Notes: a model not told the origin generated them from the sequence alone. Positions 28,176-38,755 are shown, numbered from the stretch's first letter. The stretch is 64,000 nucleotides of DNA from Geminocystis sp050753365 (GCF_050753365.1 NZ_JBLZFY010000002.1:1-64000); one strand, 5' to 3'. Translations and numbers: made by a program.

Positions 28176-28192
28176 CAATTAACAATTAACAA
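28168..28192. repeat. Heptanucleotide tandem repeat (ACAATTA)n
   Basis: Three to four units of ACAATTA directly after the stop of the giant gene, running into the MITE end. The same heptamer occurs at 37577-37598. Confidence 0.8.
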
Positions 28193-28462
28193 TTAGGATT
28201 TGCTGAATAAATCAGAAGTCTATTAAAATAAAGGGTTTAGACAAACTACATTACTAAAAAAGTGTGCAGTTTTAGCAATTTTTACTCAAAAAATGAGCAT
28301 TTTTTACTAAATTTTATTAAAAATAACTTTATACTCATATGCTGATACAAAACCTCAAAACCTCGATTCTTGTAACTTATTCACTCTTCCCTCTTCCCTT
28401 TTCCCTTTTCCCTTTTCCCTTTTCCCTACCCTCACCTAAAGACTTTTTCAGAAAATCCTAAT
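28191..28462. mobile_element. MITE-like element, copy 2 (about 272 bp)
   Basis: The left end TTAGGATTTGCTGAATAAAT and the reverse complement of the right end (TTAGGATTTTCTGAAAAAGT) match at 17 of 20 positions. The interior shares the AAAAAAGTGTGCAGTTTTAG segment with copy 3. A (CCCTTTT)n heptamer run (28387-28428) sits near the right end. No transposase. Confidence 0.75.
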
Positions 28463-28464
28463 GA

Positions 28465-29619
28465 TTAAAGAGGTTTTTGTAAGAGATTTTGTAAAGGTAT
28501 TTCTTCATCGTAAAAGATGCTTAAAATATTCTCGTTTTTAGGATAGGTTTCTATGGGAGGAAATAATAAGCAACGACTACCCATGGGAAGGGATGACAAG
28601 AAATCTGTATTTTGAGATAACCAAATCAAAGGAGAGGAGGGAATTTCTTTTGTCATGGAGACACCAAAATCAACACCAGCAAGAGTTTCTAACATGACTT
28701 GATTTCCTCTGACTAAACCTTTATCTGCTGTCCATAATCTTACTTCTAATTGTTGACGACTGGCATAAAAATACATGGAGGCGGCGGCGATGACTGCTGT
28801 TTCAAAATATTCTGATTCCCATTCACTGGAGTTGTCTAAGCAAATGATGATTTCTTCTCCCCCTGTAATGGTTTCTAATTCTCTCACTTGTAAATCTCCG
28901 AATCTAGCACTACTACGCCAATGTATCAATCGTGTTGGATCACCATAACGATATTGTCGTATGGCTTTTGTGACTCCTTCGGTGGCATTCTGATAGAGTT
29001 TTTCGCTTTGTCTTTGTTTGGTTTCTTCGTTACCGATACTATCAATTAAGGGGCAAGTTTGTAATGGTAAGACTTGAGGATAAACTATGGCTTTACTTTC
29101 GATCGAACGTTGACGACTGCTATAAAATAATCCAAAGGGGGCGGCGGTTTTTAAGATAACATGATGCCAATGATAGATACCCCTTTTTTTGGCATGGGCA
29201 TAGGAGACTAATTTTGTCTCTGTTTTCGGCGGTAAAGTCTCGATGCGATTGATAATTTTACCTGATAAATCTAAAGGTAACTCATCAATAATTTCGATAA
29301 GAGTTTTGACTTTCTTGGTAGGATTTTTAACTATTAATTCGATGGTTAATTCATTTCCTGCGCTGATGGCTTCGATGTTCGATCGTTTTAGATGAATTTG
29401 TTTTAAAGTGTTGATAGAGATAAATAAATTTAAAGCTAGTAGAGAGAATAACACCCCACTCAAAACATATAACCAACCTGCCATAGTGTTAGTAGCCGCC
29501 CCAAAAAAACTTAAGGCAATGCCGATTAAAACCCAACCGCCATAGGCTGGAGTTGCCCAACGACGTTCTAACCAATTAAAAAAAGAAAGGATAAAATTAT
29601 GATGAGGGGAATTATACAT
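28465..29619 (-). CDS. DUF58 domain protein
   Basis: 384 residues. Two N-terminal hydrophobic segments (about 24-66: GWVLIGIALSFFGAATN and LYVLSGVLFSLLALNLFIS) anchor it in the membrane. A beta-rich part follows, then the DUF58 core with YRYGDPTRLIHWRSSARFGD and LQVRELE. DUF58 proteins have a vWA-like fold and usually accompany MoxR AAA ATPases and transglutaminase-like proteins; none is in this window. The function is unresolved. Confidence 0.88.
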   Translation of the reverse strand: MYNSPHHNFILSFFNWLERRWATPAYGGWVLIGIALSFFGAATNTMAGWLYVLSGVLFSLLALNLFISINTLKQIHLKRSNIEAISAGNELTIELIVKNPTKKVKTLIEIIDELPLDLSGKIINRIETLPPKTETKLVSYAHAKKRGIYHWHHVILKTAAPFGLFYSSRQRSIESKAIVYPQVLPLQTCPLIDSIGNEETKQRQSEKLYQNATEGVTKAIRQYRYGDPTRLIHWRSSARFGDLQVRELETITGGEEIIICLDNSSEWESEYFETAVIAAASMYFYASRQQLEVRLWTADKGLVRGNQVMLETLAGVDFGVSMTKEIPSSPLIWLSQNTDFLSSLPMGSRCLLFPPIETYPKNENILSIFYDEEIPLQNLLQKPL

Positions 29620-29714
29620 TAATCAATAGCAATAATTATTGACTCTATTATAGATTCAAATGCTTACCTCCGATGCTTGATCAGTTAACAGAATTAATCT
29701 TTTGCTGATTGAGG

Positions 29715-30755
29715 TTAAATAATTAAAGGTCTAATTTGCTCAACTATATCCTTACTTTTTGCATCTGGGGTAATAAACTCAATTTGTTCAGTTTGACTTA
29801 CTCCCAAGCCTAATTCAACGGCTCTTTTAATTTGCTCTAATTCCCAAACTGAGCCATTAGATACTTGATTGGTTGTACCTAACAAACGAAGTAACCCGAT
29901 CGCAACTACATCCACCGCCACTCGATCGACTCCAGCTAAAATAACGTTAGAGCGGACTTTTTTACCCGATGCGGGTCCACCATTAACAAAAGCCTCGACT
30001 CCATCTAACAGAACTAAAGACGGTTGATAGACTTGATTAATTTCCGCAATCATTAACCGTTGGTGAGCAGAAGAATGTAAATCTCCCATATAGTTAAAAG
30101 AATCACCAGGTACATATTTTGCCACCATACCCACTGAATTTTTCAAAGAAAGGGTGAAATGTCCACCGTATTGATGAGTTTTTAAACAACAGGTATTAAT
30201 AATCGCCTCAGATTCTAAAATAGGACGAGCAAAAGCAAATCCCTTTTGCCAATGAGTGCCGTCTGCTGAAATATACTGCCATTGATCCGCTTCCATCTCA
30301 TCAAACACAATAGTTTTAACACCATACTTTTCTGCTAACTTAAAAACCCCTTTTTGTTCCATTGCTTGACGAGTATCCGCCATTCCCGATCGATCGCCGA
30401 TGGTTATTTGTTCGACTTGGGCGTTTTGAAATTCTTGTATTAAAGTTTCTAATAGTTGAGTATCCGTAGCCGCAGGGGCTGGATCACCAGTATTATAGTT
30501 AGGTTTAAGAAAAACTGTTTTCCCTTTTAGTCCAGTGGGTTGTAATAATTCCAATGCTTGACGAGTACCTGCTGAACGATCCTCATTATAAACCAGTACT
30601 ACTTTACTTGTTTGAGGGGGAGTTAAAGGAGAAGATTGAGCCGTCACCTTATTATCAGTAACAGTAGAATTAATAGCACGACAGGCTGAGGGAAATAAAG
30701 ATGCTCCTGTAGCTAAGGTGGCTAAACGTAAAACTTGTCTTCGTTGTAAAGGCAT
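29715..30755 (-). CDS. DUF362 protein with Tat-type signal
   Basis: 346 residues. The N-terminus MPLQRRQVLRLATLATGASL is a twin-arginine type signal; a Cys follows at SAC, so a lipoprotein is possible though the lipobox is poor. The DUF362 body includes FLKPNYNTGDPAPAATD, GDRSGMADTR, NTCCLKTHQYGGHFTLSLKN and LLDGVEAFVNGGP. There are no extra ferredoxin cysteines. The family's role is uncertain; location should be periplasm or thylakoid lumen. Confidence 0.85.
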   Translation of the reverse strand: MPLQRRQVLRLATLATGASLFPSACRAINSTVTDNKVTAQSSPLTPPQTSKVVLVYNEDRSAGTRQALELLQPTGLKGKTVFLKPNYNTGDPAPAATDTQLLETLIQEFQNAQVEQITIGDRSGMADTRQAMEQKGVFKLAEKYGVKTIVFDEMEADQWQYISADGTHWQKGFAFARPILESEAIINTCCLKTHQYGGHFTLSLKNSVGMVAKYVPGDSFNYMGDLHSSAHQRLMIAEINQVYQPSLVLLDGVEAFVNGGPASGKKVRSNVILAGVDRVAVDVVAIGLLRLLGTTNQVSNGSVWELEQIKRAVELGLGVSQTEQIEFITPDAKSKDIVEQIRPLII

Positions 30756-31082
30756 AATAGAAAAATTGAAAACTTTTTTTAAGGATAACGAATTTTCTCA
30801 ATTAATCTTTCTGATAGAATTTAGTAATATCTGAAAAAAATCTGAGTATTGCTAATTTGCGGAAGGGGTAGGGTGTAAAATTTCCTTTTTCTCGAAAACT
30901 CTTTATCTTCCTTATCCCATAAGGGTTTTGGCTTTTTCTTTTTTTGAGAGCCTTACGCTCTTTATCCCATAAGCATTTCAGCGATTTTGTTGTCATTTCG
31001 ATCGACTCTATTCTATAATTATGACTAGCCTTCCGCAACTGCACCTTGAAAACTTTATCTATCAAAGGGTTCGATCGTGGGC
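30756..31082 (+). promoter_or_regulatory. Probable CRISPR leader region
   Basis: AT-rich 327 bp before the first repeat. The degenerate repeats lie at the other end of the array (32549 and 32621), so acquisition and transcription should start here on the plus strand. An 87-codon minus-strand reading frame (30802-31065) has no family resemblance and is probably not a gene. Confidence 0.5.
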
Positions 31083-32657
31083 GTTTAAACTATCATTAAT
31101 ACCTATGAGGGATTGAAACGCCCGTAGTGGAGGATATAGGTGGTGCATTATCGGTTTAAACTATCATTAATACCTATGAGGGATTGAAACAAATATTTAT
31201 GTAAATCTGGATCGTCCGCTAAATTATTTCGTTTAAACTATCATTAATACCTATGAGGGATTGAAACAACAATCTTATTCTGATTTAGCAGAATTGGTAG
31301 GGTATGGTTTAAACTATCATTAATACCTATGAGGGATTGAAACAAACTTATCCCTTGCAGAATGCACCTTTTGACATACTGTTTAAACTATCATTAATAC
31401 CTATGAGGGATTGAAACAACTTGTCTCACCACACGACAATTTACCATATACTGTTTAAACTATCATTAATACCTATGAGGGATTGAAACAATCGTTTGTT
31501 TTTAACAGGATAAGCTACATTATCTAGTTTAAACTATCATTAATACCTATGAGGGATTGAAACACTTTTTCTGGTAGCAAGGTTAGTGAAGAAAATTTGT
31601 TTAAACTATCATTAATACCTATGAGGGATTGAAACATCAACATACCCTAAAGTTTACTTTCATCTTTACTTCCAGTTTAAACTATCATTAATACCTATGA
31701 GGGATTGAAACAACAAAAGAAAAATTAAAGTATCCTCAAGATTTAATTTCGTTTAAACTATCATTAATACCTATGAGGGATTGAAACGAACTTATCCCTT
31801 GCAGAATGCACCTTTTGGCATACGTTTAAACTATCATTAATACCTATGAGGGATTGAAACTTACCAAATTTTGTGATTACATTGACATTATTTCGTTTAA
31901 ACTATCATTAATACCTATGAGGGATTGAAACCTAATGCGACAAAAGCAGGGCAAATACAAGCATAAGTTTAAACTATCATTAATACCTATGAGGGATTGA
32001 AACATGAATATTTTTTACATAATCTACCTCATTCATCGTTTAAACTATCATTAATACCTATGAGGGATTGAAACTTTCAATGACTTTTTAGAGCAATATA
32101 TTATTCGAGTTTAAACTATCATTAATACCTATGAGGGATTGAAACGCGATCGAGCTAAATGGGGGTAATTTCGTTCATGGAAGTTTAAACTATCATTAAT
32201 ACCTATGAGGGATTGAAACTGAATATTTATCGTATTAGCCATTTAATAACTCCTGTGTGTTTAAACTATCATTAATACCTATGAGGGATTGAAACGTGGA
32301 TATTTGAGATTCAAAATCATCACCGTGCCAACGTTTAAACTATCATTAATACCTATGAGGGATTGAAACTTTGGAGAATCTAAAGGACATTTATTTTCTA
32401 GACAAGTTTAAACTATCATTAATACCTATGAGGGATTGAAACCTTATTTCAGTATTCGGGCTATTTGTGAAATAAGGTTTAAACTATCATTAATACCTAT
32501 GAGGGATTGAAACATCATCAGTAAAAGTATAATTAACTCTACAATTTCGTTTAAACTATCATTAATACCTATAAGGGATTGAAACAGAATGTTTTTTTGA
32601 TTAATACAAATTCTGATGACGTTTAAACTATTATTAATACCTATGAAGGATTGAAAC
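31083..32657 (+). CRISPR. CRISPR array, 22 repeats and 21 spacers, no cas genes in window
   Basis: The 37-bp repeat starts GTTTAAACTATCATTAATAC and ends ATGAGGGATTGAAAC. Repeats start at 31083, 31154, 31231, 31307, 31381, 31453, 31527, 31599, 31675, 31751, 31824, 31895, 31967, 32038, 32109, 32183, 32259, 32333, 32406, 32477, 32549 and 32621. The first 20 are identical; the last two carry point changes (ATAAGG; TTATT and GAAGG), which marks the leader-distal end. The ATTGAAAC 3' end is the handle usual for type I-D/III arrays of cyanobacteria. Spacers are 34-40 bp. Spacers 4 and 10 are almost the same; spacer 19 is self-complementary at its ends. Confidence 0.98.
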
Positions 32658-32722
32658 CCCTAAATGTCAAGGGATTGCTGAAGAAAAATGGTTAAAATCA
32701 AATTAAATTTAGAAGTAAAACA

Positions 32723-32998
32723 ATGAACCAAATTATTGAAGTTAATATCGCTGATGTCTTAATGAGACTTGAAGCAAAAATGGATCATTTAACTAATGAA
32801 GTTAATGAGGTTAAAATCAATGTAGCTAAACTTGATGAAAAATTAAATAGTGTAAAAAGCGAAGCTAAGACTAATTTTGACAGTTTAGATAAGCGATTAG
32901 GAAATATTGAATTTGTGGCTCGATCGATCGCAGGAGGGGTAATTATTGCTATTTTATTAGCGTTTGCCCGTTATCTTTTCCCAAATGTCACTTTGTAA
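32723..32998 (+). CDS. Small coiled-coil protein with C-terminal membrane anchor
   Basis: 91 residues. Residues about 10-65 form a heptad-rich coiled coil (LMRLEAKMDHLTNEVNEV), then one membrane helix (about 68-88, ARSIAGGVIIAILLAFARYL). The layout resembles small DUF1640/XhlA-like proteins; no enzymatic motif. It is directly after the array and before a decayed CRISPR repeat at 33118-33146. The function is unknown. Confidence 0.6.
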   Translation: MNQIIEVNIADVLMRLEAKMDHLTNEVNEVKINVAKLDEKLNSVKSEAKTNFDSLDKRLGNIEFVARSIAGGVIIAILLAFARYLFPNVTL

Positions 32999-33117
32999 AT
33001 TAATTAGAAGGGTTGTCAAACACCTTAATTTTTAATCTTCAATCTTTCCTTAATCAACTTAATCAATAACCACTAAAACCAATATCATTTAATCCTCATT
33101 TAAAAGCCTTGCTGTAT

Positions 33118-33146
33118 GTTTAAAACCTCATTAATACCTATTAGAG
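33118..33146 (+). repeat. Isolated decayed CRISPR repeat
   Basis: GTTTAAAACCTCATTAATAC followed by CTATTAGAG matches the first 29 bases of the array repeat at 24 positions with no gaps. It lies 460 bp beyond the last array repeat and just after the porin stop codon. It is probably a relic of an older, longer array. Confidence 0.65.
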
Positions 33147-33150
33147 TCAG

Positions 33151-34728
33151 CTAGAATGTAAAAGTAGTACGCAAAGCACCTATAACAAGGGGATCATTGC
33201 GACTGTCGTTAGCAGGATTCGTGACGACAATGACACCGGGGGTGATTTTAATGTTATCGGTGATGGCGTATTCATAAAATGCCTCAATGTGGAAAGAAGT
33301 ATCGTCTTTGTCTAATTTTACACCGTTATTTCTGATAGTAGAGTTTGTTTGCCATGGTTGCATTCCCACAATGATACCTCCTAAACTACCCTCTTTGAAT
33401 AAGTCGGGAAATCCTAAAGTTGCCGCCCAATACCATGAATCAGAGCTTCCACGGGATATGTTAACGTTACCATCGGAAAAACTATTGAGGGTTCTGACAT
33501 TAGAATAGCCTCCCCATGCACCTAAGACAAATTTTTCTGATAATTGCCATGACATAGTTACAGCATAGGTGTTGTGAGAGGTATCAATAGGGCTATCGGC
33601 AACGATGTCAGCAAAACTACGAGTATTTTCACCAATGCCAAAGGTATTGTATCCTTGTCCATAAGCAAAGGCGATACCAAATTTATCGTTGGGATAATAG
33701 CCAATTTGTCCTAAGATACCATAAGCTCCATTAAATAAGCCGTTTCCTCTTTCGGGATTGTTGCCATCGGTGGCTAAGTAGCCTAAACTCCAACCAAATT
33801 GCCCTAATTTACCTTCTATCCCTAAACCCGTGCCTTCTCCTTGATAGTAAACAAGGTTACGAGTACCAAAACTGGATAATGCACCACTACCGCCATCTCC
33901 GTCTAAGATACTCAAGGTATTGGTAAAGTCATCAAATGCACCTCCTGCACCTTCTAACCATAGGGTGATATTTTCACTAATAGGAAAATTATAGTTTAAG
34001 ACTTCGATCGAAACGTCATTATCATCAGGTTGAGAGAATGCTAAACTAGCTTGTTGAGTCTGGGCAGGTACGCTAAAATCAGGAAAGTTACCTGTGGCTA
34101 AACGGGTGTAGAGTAAATCTTGCCCTGTAAAACTGGTACTTAATTCTATTCTAGTACGGCTTCCTAATACGGGTACTTGTTCAATATTTCTTCTTCCGCC
34201 GTCTTTTTGCCCATTAAAAATACTGGCTAATCCGATGACAACTTCTCCACTTAACTTAGTGGTAGTAGAAAATTGATGATCTTCTAAAAAGGCAATTCTA
34301 CCCTCTAGGTTATCAACTCTTGCTCCCAATGTGGCTAATTCTGTCTCAAATTCTGCCATTAATCGCTTAAGTTTCTCAATGTCTTCTCTCATTACCGATT
34401 GACTAGAGGCAATTAAACGCTCCATTTGTTGCATACAAGCATTTAACCCCGCCGCAAATTCATAACGACTCAAGGCACGATTTCCTCTAAAGGTTCGATC
34501 GGGATACCCCACAATACAACCATAATTTTCGACTAAACTTCTCAATGCTTCAAAAGCCCAATCCGTAGGGGAAACATCCCGTAATTGAGAAACACTGGTA
34601 ACTTGATTTTGACTTGGTTGATAGTTGTCGATTTGCTCTAAAATTTCTTCTGTTGGTACTGCTAAAGCAATATTTGGAAATACGATCGAGCCTAATAAAA
34701 CACTACCAATAAATAATTTATTTTTCAC
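33151..34728 (-). CDS. Cyanobacterial outer-membrane porin, SLH plus OprB barrel
   Basis: 525 residues. A signal peptide (about 1-23, ending NIALAVP) is followed by an SLH domain (about 45-110: VSPTDWAFEALRSLVENYGC, SRYEFAAGLNAC), a coiled coil (about 118-148) that would span the periplasm, and an OprB-type beta barrel (about 155-525) ending in aromatic F (RTTFTF). Such porins (SomA/SomB-like) carry ions and small solutes, and several are annotated as iron-uptake porins. A Fur-box-like sequence lies 46 bp upstream of the start, supporting an iron role. Confidence 0.92.
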   Translation of the reverse strand: MKNKLFIGSVLLGSIVFPNIALAVPTEEILEQIDNYQPSQNQVTSVSQLRDVSPTDWAFEALRSLVENYGCIVGYPDRTFRGNRALSRYEFAAGLNACMQQMERLIASSQSVMREDIEKLKRLMAEFETELATLGARVDNLEGRIAFLEDHQFSTTTKLSGEVVIGLASIFNGQKDGGRRNIEQVPVLGSRTRIELSTSFTGQDLLYTRLATGNFPDFSVPAQTQQASLAFSQPDDNDVSIEVLNYNFPISENITLWLEGAGGAFDDFTNTLSILDGDGGSGALSSFGTRNLVYYQGEGTGLGIEGKLGQFGWSLGYLATDGNNPERGNGLFNGAYGILGQIGYYPNDKFGIAFAYGQGYNTFGIGENTRSFADIVADSPIDTSHNTYAVTMSWQLSEKFVLGAWGGYSNVRTLNSFSDGNVNISRGSSDSWYWAATLGFPDLFKEGSLGGIIVGMQPWQTNSTIRNNGVKLDKDDTSFHIEAFYEYAITDNIKITPGVIVVTNPANDSRNDPLVIGALRTTFTF

Positions 34729-34773
34729 TATAAAAACTCCTCACGAGAATCGTTAATTGAATCAACAATATTT

Positions 34774-34786
34774 GATAATGATTATC
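34774..34786 (-). promoter_or_regulatory. Fur-box-like operator of the porin gene
   Basis: GATAATGATTATC lies 46-58 bp upstream of the porin ATG. The classical Fur box is GATAATGATAATCATTATC; this is a 12 of 13 palindromic core. A Fur-family regulator is encoded at 40750-41271. Binding is an inference. Confidence 0.55.
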
Positions 34787-34823
34787 TTTTTCAATACCCC
34801 CTATAGGGATTCACAGATTTTCT

Positions 34824-36524
34824 TTATAGTGAAGGTTGCCCCCAAATCACCGTTTCTCTGGTATAAATTACCATGCCGGGTTTCGCCCCTTTGGGTTTAT
34901 AAACGTATTTAGGATTGGTGTAAATTACTGGCACTCGATCGCTGTGTCTTCCTTGACTATAATAAGCTGTTAAGTTAGCTGTATATTGTAAATCTCGATC
35001 GTCTGGTATGTCTCCTGCACTCAAACGTAATAAAACATGAGAGCCTGAGATTTCCTGTGCGTGAAACCACAAATCATAATCCGTTGCTGTGCGAAAAGTT
35101 AATATATCATTTTGACGATTATTGCGCCCAATTAAAACCTCATAACCCGAAGGAGTTTGATACTTGCGAGGGTGAGATTCTTCTACTGTATTATTGCCTC
35201 GATATTGACTATCTTCCATATATTTTTGACTAATTAATTCGGCTTTAATTTCTTGTAAACTCGTTAAATCTTCGCTTTCTTGATAGTCTAATTGAGTTAA
35301 AATTGTGGCTATTTGCTGTAAATAATTAACCTCGTTTTGCACTTCTTCTAATAAAGGTTGTACCGCTAATTTTGCCCGTTTTAATTTCTGATTTTGTCTA
35401 TATAAACTTTGGGCATTTTGAATCATATTTTTATCGGGAGCAAGGGCGATTTTTATAGGTTCATTAGTGGTAAAATCATTGAGGATAATTTCTGTCATTC
35501 CTACTTTCCACAAGTGCAAATGAGCCATTAATAAATCTGCTTTATTGCTATAAATTTCGCAGTTATCAGAATCATTTATTTTATCTCTATATCTATCTCT
35601 TTTTACTTCTAATTTAGTTAAAATATTTTTTACTTTCTGAGATATTTGCTGTTTTAATTGATTAAAATTTTCTTGATAAATTTGTTTATTATAATAATTA
35701 TTTAAAACTTTATGTAAGTCTTGATTATTAGCCTTTTCGTCTAAAACTGTATAACCTTTATCTAATTCTCTACAGTTAAAGTCTTTTTTCTCAAGAGTGA
35801 TTAACCAATTTTGCCAATTTTTATATAACATTATCCATTCTTTTTGAGTTAATTCTTGATTATTTTTAGTAGATAAAATGTTAGATTTATTTAATAAATG
35901 TTGAGCTATAATAGGGCTAACTCCTCGATAAGTTTTAATTAATTGTCTATCAATTCGATCGGGAATTAAACTTACTTTTTCTTGCCATTTTTCCAAAGAT
36001 TCATTTAATTTTGGAGTTTCACCTAACAGGGGGGGAGGTAATTGATAAATTTGGCTAGTTTCTACGGTGCGTACACTAGATTTATCCGCAGTAACTTGTT
36101 TAGCAACGGTGATAATTTGCTTGTCAGCAGAAGTTAAAATAACATTGCTATATTTCCCCATTATTTCCACAAATAAATGATATATGGGTTTTTCATTGGG
36201 GCGCTGGGCAAATTGAAAATCTATTACCCTTTCCCAATCCGTAACAATATTTACCCCAATTAAAGCATAACCATTAATAAGATGCCGTAATTGTTCACTA
36301 AAAGTAAAGGTATCTTTACCACGAGGAGGAGGATTTCCGATACAAATTCTAGCGGCTTGGGGATGCCATGATACCGTTAACCATGCCTTATGATTAAGAC
36401 TGCGTAAACAAAGACTGATGGTATATCGATCGAGCTGATATACTTGTTCTAGTCGTGAGGGAATATAGCCATTTTGTAATGAGTGACAAATGGCTACAAG
36501 GGTTGTATAATCTACTGATTGCAT
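34824..36524 (-). CDS. rqcH: RqcH/NFACT family ribosome quality-control factor
   Basis: 566 residues. In bacteria RqcH binds stalled 50S-peptidyl-tRNA complexes and adds C-terminal Ala tails. The NFACT-N domain (1 to about 200) has a YIPSRLEQVYQLDRYTISL start and WERVIDFQFAQR, where related proteins usually have a DR pair; here it is ER. A helix-hairpin-helix (YRGVSPIIAQHL, about 213-224), a coiled coil (about 285-430) and the NFACT-R domain with ATDYDLWFHAQEISGSHVLL (about 500) follow. Older annotation calls this family fibronectin-binding. Length is normal. Confidence 0.85.
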   Translation of the reverse strand: MQSVDYTTLVAICHSLQNGYIPSRLEQVYQLDRYTISLCLRSLNHKAWLTVSWHPQAARICIGNPPPRGKDTFTFSEQLRHLINGYALIGVNIVTDWERVIDFQFAQRPNEKPIYHLFVEIMGKYSNVILTSADKQIITVAKQVTADKSSVRTVETSQIYQLPPPLLGETPKLNESLEKWQEKVSLIPDRIDRQLIKTYRGVSPIIAQHLLNKSNILSTKNNQELTQKEWIMLYKNWQNWLITLEKKDFNCRELDKGYTVLDEKANNQDLHKVLNNYYNKQIYQENFNQLKQQISQKVKNILTKLEVKRDRYRDKINDSDNCEIYSNKADLLMAHLHLWKVGMTEIILNDFTTNEPIKIALAPDKNMIQNAQSLYRQNQKLKRAKLAVQPLLEEVQNEVNYLQQIATILTQLDYQESEDLTSLQEIKAELISQKYMEDSQYRGNNTVEESHPRKYQTPSGYEVLIGRNNRQNDILTFRTATDYDLWFHAQEISGSHVLLRLSAGDIPDDRDLQYTANLTAYYSQGRHSDRVPVIYTNPKYVYKPKGAKPGMVIYTRETVIWGQPSL

Positions 36525-37568
<1,044 letters not shown>

Positions 37569-37635
37569 ATCTACCAATTAACAATTAACAATTAACAATG
37601 AATCAAAAAAGTTCAATTTATTCAACACTTTCACT

Positions 37636-38115
37636 CTAATTAATGTCAGGCAACCAATTTTCATCTAATAATTCTTTTAAAGTATAAGGACAGTTTTCAG
37701 GTAAATTTTTAAGACCAGATTTTCTGGTAACATATCCCCAAGCATCATCATAAATATTAGGTAATTCTTGACTGAGATAATTATAAAAATTAGTAGTTAA
37801 ATCTTTTTTTAGTTGTCTGCGAAAAGAGAATATTTCTCCTTCCCAATGACGACAACATCTATCTCTTTCTTCCTGCCAATATTGCCATAATAATAGGTGT
37901 CTGATAATTTGTTCTAACAAACTTTCGACTTTTTTTCTTCTTTCTTTTCCCACATCATCTAACTCCTCAATTAAATTATCTAAATCTAATTCATTAAATT
38001 TTTTTTCTTTTAATAATTTTACCGTTTCTTGTATCCATAAATAATCATCAATTTCGTATAATTCCTTAAGATTTATGGGAGTTGATACTATCATAATTTT
38101 ATTGTCAATTATCAT
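37636..38115 (-). CDS. DUF29 family protein
   Basis: 159 residues, a second DUF29 gene. Marks: LYEIDDYLWIQETVKLLKEK, LDNLIEELDDVGKERRKKVE, IIRHLLLWQYW and C-terminal LPENCPYTLKELLDENWLP. The central helix and HLLLWQYW core match the copy at 1924-2361. Role unknown. Confidence 0.88.
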   Translation of the reverse strand: MIIDNKIMIVSTPINLKELYEIDDYLWIQETVKLLKEKKFNELDLDNLIEELDDVGKERRKKVESLLEQIIRHLLLWQYWQEERDRCCRHWEGEIFSFRRQLKKDLTTNFYNYLSQELPNIYDDAWGYVTRKSGLKNLPENCPYTLKELLDENWLPDIN

Positions 38116-38303
38116 TAATTTTAATTTATCACTTTTTCCTTTTCCTTTTTCCCTAGTTTTTATAATTAAAATAGCATAATAAGTCTAGGAATAATTTAGT
38201 CGCTGTTATAAGACTTTAAATTAAATCTCTCTCAGGGATTTATTAACTTCGATCGAACTCATAATCGACCCCGTATAATAATATACCAACTTAATGTAGA
38301 ATT

Positions 38304-38558
38304 TTACCGATAAATATCCCTACGATGCCCAATATCTATAACCACAATCGTGAGTTGAGAATCATTGATAGTATAAATAATTCGATAAACACCAACTCTA
38401 ATTCGCCAAGCATTTCTACCCGTCAATTTTAAACAGCCAGAAGGGCGAGGGGTTTTTGCTAATTCTCTAATGGCATCTCTAACTCTTTGATAATCGACAT
38501 TTGATAGACTTTCTAAGACTTTAGAGGCTCTTTTTTTAATGTTGATATTGTAATTCAT
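38304..38558 (-). CDS. RelE/ParE-type toxin
   Basis: 84 residues with the RelE fold pattern: a basic N-terminal helix (IKKRASKVLESLSNVDYQRV), then beta strands GCLKLTGRNAWRIRVGVYRI and TIVVIDIGHRRDIYR. The basic residues K, R and the C-terminal H-R-R-D-x-Y are the usual mRNA-interferase set. It overlaps its antitoxin gene by 4 bp (ATGA), a classic coupled operon, with antitoxin first. Confidence 0.9.
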   Translation of the reverse strand: MNYNINIKKRASKVLESLSNVDYQRVRDAIRELAKTPRPSGCLKLTGRNAWRIRVGVYRIIYTINDSQLTIVVIDIGHRRDIYR

Positions 38559-38755
38559 TGACTTCGATTTTCAATCATTGCGATCGCAGTTTCAAAAGGT
38601 ATCTCATCATCATCGGTAGAAACTGCTAAATCGTAGGCTTTAATTGCCTCTAATTCTTCAGATTCTTCCAATAATTTTTGATATTCTTTTATATCTAAAA
38701 TGATTCCTATGGGATTACCTTCCACATCAGTAATATACTTTTCTTTTAATTGCAT
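38555..38755 (-). CDS. Antitoxin, Phd/YefM-like
   Basis: 66 residues: MQLKEKYITDVEGNPIGIIL starts with a strand-turn-strand, and IKEYQKLLEESEELEAIKAY is the dimer/toxin-binding helix. It is acidic toward the C-terminus (STDDDEIPFETAI). It lies directly upstream of the RelE-type toxin with a 4-bp overlap. It should bind the toxin and repress the operon. Confidence 0.85.
   Translation of the reverse strand: MQLKEKYITDVEGNPIGIILDIKEYQKLLEESEELEAIKAYDLAVSTDDDEIPFETAIAMIENRSQ

Noticed and set aside
30802..31065. 87-codon minus-strand ORF before the CRISPR array
   Set aside because: No family resemblance, low-complexity basic sequence, and it covers the likely leader.
31191..32548. Four spacers ending in TTTC, considered as a motif
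   Set aside because: Four of 21 in AT-rich DNA is too few to separate from chance.
32038..32660. Loss of repeat identity at both ends of the CRISPR array
   Set aside because: Only the 3' end shows decay; the 5' end repeats are perfect, so orientation is clear.
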